In this document: positions 56,396 through 64,000 of the stretch, piece by piece
Layout of the letters: the number at the start of each line of letters is the position of its first letter
How positions within the stretch are numbered: the stretch's first letter is position 1
Assembly (NCBI RefSeq): GCF_963082655.1
Contig: NC_081553.1
Coordinates: 33,521,978-33,585,977, forward strand
Reading direction: 5' to 3'
Source of the DNA: Stomoxys calcitrans
Taxonomy: Eukaryota > Arthropoda > Insecta > Diptera > Muscidae
Length of the DNA: 64,000 bases
Program-made: the position numbers and the translations under genes
Notes under the pieces: generated by a model
What the model was told of the DNA's origin: nothing
The model's database searches: none
Seen by the model: only the letters and a program-made list of their open reading frames with translations

Positions 56396-56960
56396 CTAGG
56401 ATCCTAAGCCCACAACAAGCCCATCGATATCCGAAGCCAATATGGTTCATATCGGATCATCGGATTCATAGCAATGGGCTATATACTTATTGGATAACAG
56501 TAGCGGGGCGGACGCTCCCCCTTACCCCAGCAGCTCCGTCAAAAATCAAAAGTTAATCGATCGGAACAATATGGGATTCAAATGAGAGGTATTTGGGGGT
56601 AGAATACGAATATGATATCACAAATGTGGTTCAAGTACCTAGGAGACCGTCCCAGGTCCAAAACTGCTCCAAAAGTAGGGCCCAAAATCAAAAGTAGATC
56701 GATTAGGACAATATGGGAATCAAATGAAAGGTATTCGGGAGTAGAGTATGAGCATGATATTAAAAACTGGGTTCAAGTACCAAGAGAGTCGTCTCAAGCC
56801 GAAAACCGACTAAAAAGTACAGCAGAAAAATAAAGTGGATCGATCGGGGCAATATGGGATCCAAATAAAAGGTAATTGGGAGTACGAATTACGAATATGG
56901 TATTAAACATGCGACTCAAGTGATATGAGGTTGCCTATCCCCCAAAACACCTCCTAAAAT
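56396..56960 (-). mobile_element. TATATAAGA-tail family fragment (reverse)
   Basis: GCGGACGCTCCCCCTTACCC, AAAATCAAAAGTTAATCGAT, GGACAATATGGGAATCAAAT and GAAAGGTATTCGGGAGTAGA repeat three times at roughly 130-150 bp. Head and tail are absent. Confidence 0.68.
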
Positions 56961-57042
56961 GTGATTACTTGTCAATTATTGCTATATGAGATTCTTTTAA
57001 AGTTATTTGGTAGTAGATAAACAAATTGTACTGGGGAAATAC

Positions 57043-57322
57043 GGAGGCCATCGTAGCGCAGAGGTTAGCATGTCCGCCTATGACGGCAAGACTATCAGAA
57101 AAAAAATTTCAGCGGTGGTTTTCCCCTCCTCATGCTGGCAACATTTGTGAGGTACTATGCCATGTAAAACTTCTCTCCAAAGAGGTATCGCACTGCGGCA
57201 CGACGTTCGGACTCGACAATAAAAAGGAGGCCCCTTACCATTGAGCTGAAACTTGAATCGGACTGCACTCATTGATATGTGAGAAATTTACCCCTGTTCC
57301 TTAGTGGAATGATTTGCATTTT
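57043..57322 (+). repeat. tRNA-derived SINE with 14-bp target duplication
   Basis: Head GGAGGCCATCGTAGCGCAGA with the A box. The B-box segment is deleted (GCCTATGACGGCAAGACTAT). The body and tail are normal (TCATGCTGGCAACATTTGTG; CCTTAGTGGAATGATTTGCA). Flanking direct repeats TACTGGGGAAATAC lie at 57029-57042 and 57323-57336. Confidence 0.95.
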
Positions 57323-57432
57323 TACTGGGGAAATACACATGGTAGGAAGCAAGAAACATATTTTCCGCTTGATGCTAATGAAGGCCCAGCAGAGCAGACC
57401 AGGTACAACTAGTCTATCTTCTTTATATATAT

Positions 57433-58470
57433 AACAAGCGAAAAGGCGTTAATTTCGGCCGGGCCGAGCTTTGGATACCCACCAACTCGGGTACATAAAC
57501 CACCTTTCGTCAGAATCCAGTGAAAAATGCATAATTTATGACCCCATAGCAGTTATGTCGAAATATGGTCCTATTTGAACCAAATTCGGCACGAACATTG
57601 AGTGGTCGAATAAGTACAAGCTATTGTTCATTTTTGAAGAACAAAATATTGGTCTTTTTGGTAGCAATATCCAAATATAGACCGATCTGAACCATATACG
57701 ACACGGATGTCGAAAAGACTAACATAAGTCACTGGGTTAAATTTCAACGAAATCGGATTATAAATACGCCTTTTATAGGGGCAAGACTTTAAATCGAGAG
57801 ATCGGTCATTATGGCAGCTATATATAAATCTGAAACGATTTGGGCAAAATTAAAGAGGGAAGTCAAAGAGTCTAACACAACTCACTGTTCCAAATTTCGG
57901 CGAAATCGGGCAATAAACCTTAAATCGAGAGATCCGTCTATATGGCAGCTATATCCAAATCTGGACCGATTTGAGCCAAATTGAAAATGGATATCGAAGG
58001 CCCTAACACAACTCACTGTCCCAAATCTCAGCAAAATCGGATAATAAATGTGGCTTTTATGGGCCTAAGACCCCAAAACGGAGAATCGGTCTATATGGCA
58101 GCTATAACCAAATCTGGTCCGATCTGAACCAAATTGTAGAAGGATGTCGACTAGCCTACTTCAACCAACTACCCCAAATTCTGGAGACATCGGACAATAA
58201 ATGCGCATTTTATGGGCCCAAAACCTTAAATCGAGAGATCCGTCTATATGGCAGCTATATCCAAATCTGGACCGATCTAAGCCAAATTGTAGAAGGATGT
58301 CGACTGGCCTTCCTCAACCCACTGCCCCGAATTTCGGCGACATCGGACAATAAATGCGCCTTTTATGGGTCCAAAACCTTAAATCGAGGGATCGGTCTAT
58401 ATGGCAGCTATATCCAAATCTGGACCGATCTGGGTCAAATTGAAGAAGGACCTCGAAGGGCCTTACACAC
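57433..58470 (-). mobile_element. Type II Helentron-like element, hairpin end and array (reverse)
   Basis: ACAAGCGAAAAGGCGTTAAT, hairpin TTCGGCCGGGCCGAGC, TTTGGATACCCACCAACTCG; six type II units with CAATAAATGCGCATTTTATG and AAATCGAGAGATCCGTCTAT. The right edge is fused to a plus-strand type I array at about 58470. Confidence 0.82.
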
Positions 58471-59310
58471 TCCCCCTTATCCCTAAAGGCTTTTAGAAGG
58501 CGGAATTCTTATCCGATTTGACTGAAATTTTGCACATCGTGTTTTGATATCACTTCCAACAACTGTGCGAAGTACGGTTCAATTCGGTCCATAACCTGTT
58601 ATAGCTGCTATATAAACCTATCATGGATCTTGACTTCTTGAGCCTCTAGAGGGCGCAATTCTCATCCAATTTGACTGAAATTTTTCACATTGTGTTTTGA
58701 TATCACTTCCAACAACTGTGCGAAGTATGGTTCAATTCGGTCCACAACCTGTTATAGCTGCTATATAAACCTATCATGGGTCTTGACTTCTTGAGCTTTT
58801 AGAAGGCGCATTTCCTATTCGAATTGGCTGTAATTTTGCACATGGTGTTTTGGTATCACTTCCAACATTTATGCGAAGTATGGTCCAAATCGCTCCATAC
58901 CCTGTTATAGCTGCCATATAAACCGATCTGGGATCTAGAGTTCATGGGCCTCTAGAGGGTGCAATTCTCATCCGATTTGGCACAGATTTTGTACAACGGC
59001 TTCTCCCATGGCCTTCAACATACGTCTGCAATATGGTCTGAATCGATCTATAGCTTGACACAGCTCCCATATAAACCGATCTCCCGATTTTGCTTCTTGA
59101 GCCCCGAATCGGACTGTAACTTGATATAGCTCCACCTTCCCCTCCGTCCATATTCATTATTCTTTGTTTGCCTTAAAAGAGATACTGCGCAAAGAACTCG
59201 ACAGATGCGATCCATCGGCCAGGCCGAATCTTATATACCCCCCAACATGGATCGCATCTGTCGAGTTCTTTGCGCAGATTCAGCTTGGCCGAACTTAGCA
59301 CGCTTTTACT
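58471..59310 (+). mobile_element. Type I array and element end containing a perfect 31-bp inverted repeat
   Basis: Four type I units and a subterminal region (TATTCATTATTCTTTGTTTG). The arms CTGCGCAAAGAACTCGACAG (59185-59215) and ATGGATCGCATCTGTCGAGT (59247-59277) are perfect reverse complements over 31 nt with a 31-nt loop that holds GGCCAGGCCGAATCTTATAT. It ends CTTGGCCGAACTTAGCACGC, TTTTACTC. Two element ends appear to be joined in opposite orientation. Confidence 0.85.
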
Positions 59311-60225
59311 CATTTTTATTATTTTTTTTTTTTTGTTTAATTTTGGTTTATTTTATTTATTTAATTTTTTTTTAAGTATACTTAAAAACACTTTAAACCC
59401 TATTTCGTTGCGTACTTGATTTGATGGATTTCCAAATTGTTGGACACTTGTTCACTGTATCTACACACACACACACACACACTCACACTGTCTCGGCGAA
59501 TAATCAATTAGATCCCACAACAGAAAAGGTGCTCGTAAACATGTAACAGCAGGAATTTTATCTTCCATCAAATTAAACAGCAACAACAGAAAGAAAAACA
59601 ACAACAAGAGCAAGAACCGCAATAAAAACAACCATACATAGTCATACAATAAAATTGTGCGAGTTAAAGCCTAGCCGGCCTAGAAGCACAAAGTGCCAAA
59701 GATCTAACACCGGCCATTGGACGTCACAAAATGTTGAGAATGAATTCAGTTAAAGGCAATAAAAAATGATATCCGATTTAATTAATTATAAGTAGTAAAA
59801 CGTGTAGTCCTCTTTTTCATCCCCCTCTCCCCCTTTTGTTGGACGATGAAGACCTGCACGCATTGCCCGATAGAGGGGCGCATCAACCTCAGGTGGTAGC
59901 TCAAACAATCTGTGGTAGAATTTATAGACATTTTTGACAACAAGAAGAACAGAACGAGAATTTGAGTATGTTCTTTCTCTATGTTGGGATATGTGATTAA
60001 TTGTTCAAGATTAGCTTGAATGCTTGGGAGTTGTTGGAAAGTCAATCCAACAATGGAAATTATGGATGTATTTTGTGTTAAATCTCTATAAAATTGATTG
60101 CATTTATGACCATATTAGAAAATGAATGAGTTTTGTATGTTACAAAACAATGATACGAAGGGATTTTGGGGGTTTCTTTCTCCATAAGGGATTTGTGAAA
60201 AAAGGCATATAAACCAAATTAAAAA
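59311..60225. other. Non-repetitive intron-like DNA with (CA)10
   Basis: (CA)n at 59463-59482 and (CAACAA)n-type runs at about 59580-59610. Minus-strand open frames of 62 codons (59461-59649, Leu/Phe-rich) and 87 codons (59782-60045) carry no motif I recognise and do not match the Serrate N-terminus. Confidence 0.45.
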
Positions 60226-62290
60226 AAAAAAATTGAAAAAGAATGTCGAAGGGCTTAACACAATTCACTCACCCTTCTATTGGTCCAAAACCTTAAATCG
60301 AGAAATCGGTCTATATGACAGCTATATGCAAATATGGACCGATCTAGCCCAAATTGAAGAAGGAGGTCGAAGGCCTTAACCTGACTCACTGTCCCAAATT
60401 TCGGCGACATCGGACAACAAATGCGCTTTTTATGGGCTAAAAACCTTAAATCGAGAGATCGGCCTACATGGCAGCTATATCCAAATCTGGACCGATCTTT
60501 GCCATATTGCAGAAGTATTTCGAGGGGCTTAACTTAACTCTTTGTGTCAAATTTCGGCGATATGGGACAATAAAAACTCCTTTTATTGCTCCAAAACCTT
60601 AAATTTAGAGATCGGTCTATATGGCAGCTATACCCAAATCTCGACCGATCTTTGCCATATTGCTGAAGTACTTCGAGCTGCTTAACTTAACTCACAGTCC
60701 CAAATTTCGGCGACATGGGACAATAAATGCGCCTTTTATGGGCCCAAAACCTTAAATCGAGAAATCGGTCTATATGGCAGCTATATGCAAAACTTGATCG
60801 ATCTAGGTAAAATTGCAGAAATATGTAGAGGGGCTAAACTTAACTCTCCGTCCCAAATTTCGGCGAACTGGAACAATAAATGCGCCTTTTATTAGCCCAA
60901 AACTTTAAATCAACAGATCGGTCTATATGGCAGCTATATTCAAATCTGGACCGATCTGGGCCAAATTGAAGAAGTATGTCAAAGGCCTTAAGCTGACTCA
61001 CTGTCCCAAATTTCGGCGAAATCGGGCAATAAATACGCCTTTTATGGGCCCAAACCTTAAATCGAGAAATCGGTCTATATGGCAGCTATATGCAAAACTT
61101 GATCGATCTAGGTAAAATTGCAGAAATATGTAGAGGGGCTTAACTTAACTCTCTGTCCCAAATATCGGCGATATGGAACAAAAAATGCTCCTTTTATTGC
61201 TTCAAAACCTTAAATCGAGAGATCGGTCTATATGGCAGCTATATTAAAATCTGGACTGATTTGTGCCATATTGCAGAACTATTTCGAAGGGCTTAACTTA
61301 ACTCTCAGTCCCAAATTTCGGCGATATGGAACAAAAAATGCTCCTTTTATTGCTCCAAAACCTTAAATCTGGAAATCGGTCTATATGGCAGCTATATTAA
61401 AATCTGGACCGATCTGTGCCATATTGCAGAAGTATGTTGAGGGGCTTTACTTAACTCTCTGTCCCAAATTTCGGCGATATAGGACAATAAATGCGCTTTT
61501 TATGGGCTCATAACCTTAAATCGAGCGATCGGTTTATATGGCAGCTATATCCAAATCTGGATCGATCTGTGCCATATTGCAGAAGTATTTCGAGGGGCTT
61601 AATTTAACTCTCTGTCCCAAATTTCGGCGACATCGGACAATAAATGCGCCTTTTATGGGCTCAAAACCTTAAATCGAAAAATCGGTCCATATGGCAGCTA
61701 TACCCAAATCTGAACCGACCTGTGCCATATTGCGGAAGTATGTTGAGAGGCTTAACACAACTCACTGTCCCAAATTTCGGCGATATGGGACAATAAATGC
61801 TCGTTTTATAGCTCCAAAACCTTAAATTGAGAGATCGGTTTATATAGCAGCTATATCCAAATCTGGACCGATCTAAGCCAAATTAAAGAAGGATGTCAAA
61901 GGGCCTAACACAACTCACTGTTCCAAATTTCAGCAAAATCGAATAATAAATGTGGCTTTTATGGGTCCAAAACCCTAAATCGGCGGATCGGTCTATATGA
62001 CAGCTATATCCAAATCTGAACCGATCTGGCCAAATTCGAAAAGAATGTCGTTGGACCTAACACAACTCACTGTCTCAAATTTCAGCAAAATCGGATAATA
62101 AATGTGGCTTGTAGAGGCCTGAGACCCTAAATCGGCGGATCGGTCTATATGGGGGCTATATAAAGATATAGTCCGATATAGCCCATCTTCGAACTCAACC
62201 TGCTTATAGACAAAAAAGAACGTGTGCAAAGTTTCAGCTCAATATCTTTATTTTTATAAAATGTAGCGTGAGAGATATCTCTTTGAAATG
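60226..62290 (-). mobile_element. Long type II array with part of a start region (reverse)
   Basis: About 13 units (AAATTTCGGCGACATCGGAC, AATAAATGCGCCTTTTATGG, AAATCGAGAGATCGGTCTAT). The right edge is GGGGGCTATATAAAGATATA, AACTCAACCTGCTTATAGAC, TTTCAGCTCAATATCTTTAT, which corresponds in reverse to the region after the GTCY tract at 49060-49160. The mini-me block and both termini are missing. A tandem duplication of about 300 bp is visible: TGCAAAACTTGATCGATCTA at about 60785 and about 61087. Confidence 0.83.
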
Positions 62291-62474
62291 GTTAAAGCTG
62301 AGGAGCTGACGAGATCGTGTGCAAAATTTCGAGGCCCTAGGTTGTCCAGGCGCCTTTTGGCAGGCCCCTTAAATATGTCACATCCCCATTACGAAAAATG
62401 TTTGGTTCAGCCAAATCTCTTGCAGACGATCTTGCTAACTCCTCAGCTCTAACCATTTCAAAGAGGTATCTCCA
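62270..62474. repeat. Foldback structure, about 48-nt arms
   Basis: The left arm (62270-62318) has TCTCTTTGAAATGGTTAAAG and CTGAGGAGCTGACGAGATCG. The right arm (62427-62474) has ACGATCTTGCTAACTCCTCA and CTCTAACCATTTCAAAGAGG. About five mismatches over the arms, and a loop of about 108 nt. It lies at the edge of the array block. Confidence 0.85.
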
Positions 62475-64000
62475 CCCGTTCCATCACGGCATATTTTTTT
62501 TTACTACTTTTTTTCGGTTCCAACCCACTTTGCGTTATCAATTTACCACCTTAATGTGTTAAGTCCCCGAGTTAATCAAGAAAACAAAGTTGCCGTAAGA
62601 AAGGATATTACCCAAGAAGACCCAAATCATGCTCTTCCTTCTACCTGCCTCCATTTCAAAAAAGGATCAAAAGTCATTTCCCATAAGCCAGTGATTTTTG
62701 CCGGTTTAGTTGTTGTTATTTGGCTTGATTCCTTTGGATTATCGAGTTATCTTTTTTACGATGCTCTTTCGTTGCCTTATCTGGGTTTAATTAAACGGCA
62801 TCTTGTAATAAATTATCATCATTAGTTAAATCTTGCCCTGTTCTCTGCCGAAATGCTTAGGGATGACCCAACGCACATCTTGCCACCACTACTACTGCTG
62901 CTGCTGCAGTAGTTTCATTGAGCTTCATCTTCGTCATGATTGTGTCTTTTTTTGTAAGGCGAATTAATAATTCTTAAAACTCTGTTCGTTTGTCTATTGG
63001 AAATTATTTGGCTGTGATCATTCAACTTTTGTTCAATATTTTGAAGTTTAGTATCAAACACCGGTAACAGACAAAGCTTTCGTAAAGAATTTTATGGACG
63101 ATACCAATCTTTTGGTTAGAGCAAACAGAAAAAACAAATTAAAAAAATTGAAGAACAAAAAAAAAACAACAACATTGAAATCTGTGTGAGAAACAAAACT
63201 GGTGTTGCTGCTGCTGCAAACTGTTTTCTTGGATGAAGTGTTGCTTTCTTGTTTGGTGCGCTTGTGTCTTAAGTTCTTTGATTTTGGAGTGTGTGTGTGT
63301 GTGTGTGTGTAAGTGTTTAGCCCCCTGCTTGGCTGTTTCATCTTTTTTAGTGTGCTTAGAATTTTAAGTGCTTGATTTTTTTAAGTCACTTTTGATTTTC
63401 GTTGTTTCCATTCTCTTTCGTTCGTTCGTTTCAGTTGGCTGAAGTGTTTTGTTTTTCTGATGAGCTCGTGGTATGCTGAGATTTTTTGGCTTAATTGGAA
63501 CATTGCTTATGTAGACATTTCGACAGATTGAGTTTGATTTCTTTCCATTTGTTAATCTGTTCAACCTTAATGATGTCTTTTTGACAGGTTAATGTTTGAC
63601 CAGATTTTTTTTCGATTTTGTGTTTTGAGTTTTTTGTTTGTTCTTTGGTTTTGTTCTTTTTTGGGTGTTTATTTGTAATATTAGGCTTCATAACAAATTA
63701 CAAAGGAAAAGAACTGAATGGGTTAAAATAGTAATATTATGCTATGCATATAAAGTTAAATTAAATCAATATATGTATCAACAACTTTACCCTCAATAGA
63801 CTACAGCTAGCGCATTTTTAGCTGATCCTCCCAAACTTTTAGAGATGTTCCTTCAATACGGTAGCGTATGGGATAGGGGTTTGACTTGCATTAACTTGGC
63901 AAACTACAGGTTAATCTTTATTCCTTCCTCATCTCAACTGGACCCACTGTCCTTCCAGTTTTGTCACTTGGATTGACTGACACCTATTACTGAAGGACCG
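62475..64000. other. Non-repetitive intron-like DNA with (GT)n
   Basis: (GT)n at about 63288-63310; poly-A and poly-T runs; CTGCTGCTGCTGCAG near 62899. Open frames (62556-62825 plus; 63054-63691 minus) are low complexity or lack motifs. I looked for the Serrate signal-peptide exon here and did not find it. Confidence 0.5.

Noticed and set aside
62556..62825. 89-codon open frame, possible small membrane protein
   Set aside because: A hydrophobic stretch exists, but there is no family resemblance and it is of chance length for intron DNA.
63054..63341. Possible Serrate first exon on the minus strand
   Set aside because: It has a hydrophobic Phe-rich segment but no donor in the right phase next to it, and its sequence is a (GT)n and A/T-run translation with no likeness to the Serrate leader.

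Overview
The window looks like AT-rich, intron-heavy DNA from a muscid-type (calyptrate) fly. I infer this from three things. Two spliced coding exons closely match the N-terminus of the Notch ligand Serrate. The repeats carry the fly-specific mini-me/DINE-1 signature, a (TA)n tract, a core containing TTCTTGATC, then a (GTCY)n tract. The non-LTR retrotransposon remnants are of jockey, RTE and jockey/I-like type. The species is not proven; Stomoxys, Musca or a relative is my best guess.

Host gene: I can support only one, Serrate (Ser), on the minus strand. Its two exons are 43524-43641 and 43199-43389. They have consensus splice sites, are split by a 134-bp intron and join in frame to encode most of the MNNL domain. 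I found no first exon (signal peptide) to the right and no DSL or EGF exons to the left. The rest of the window is therefore probably Ser intron: more than 20 kb upstream and more than 43 kb downstream in gene sense. Intron DNA that is not obviously repetitive survives as islands at 1441-2320, 6744-7699, 11151-12903, 16987-18088, 22653-24290, 28201-29536, 32419-34140, 38257-39844, 42541-43198, 45156-46255, 50476-51430, 55228-56395, 59311-60225 and 62475-64000.

Repeats fill most of the remainder. (1) Helitron/Helentron-like non-autonomous elements have subterminal inverted repeats (TATACCCTCCACCAT or TATACCCACCACC), a mini-me block near one end, long tandem arrays inside, and a terminal hairpin of the TTCGGCCGGGCCGAA type followed by a tail ending CTTTTACTTGTT. 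The arrays fall into at least three diverged sequence types, yet all keep a 153-bp period and one conserved dyad per unit. (2) A mariner-like MITE is present in six copies, four of them full-length at 237 bp with TA target duplications. (3) A tRNA-derived SINE with A and B boxes is present in whole, partial and inverted copies, one with a 14-bp target duplication. (4) A second non-autonomous family starts GCTGAACCGGGCCCGCTTCG and ends in an (ACAAA)n-TTTTATATATAAGA tail. (5) Non-LTR fragments are RTE-like (7977-9042, minus), jockey (19200-20765, plus) and another jockey/I-like element (47310-48860, minus). (6) A 1.4-kb (TTTTA)n array ends 88 bp from a Serrate splice acceptor. (7) There are several foldback structures.

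Nesting gives relative ages: MITEs and SINEs sit inside the arrays, and one Helentron-like element splits the tail of a family-4 element, revealing its empty site. Long ORFs inside the arrays and the (TTTTA)n tract arise because their repeat lengths keep a frame open. I do not call them genes.
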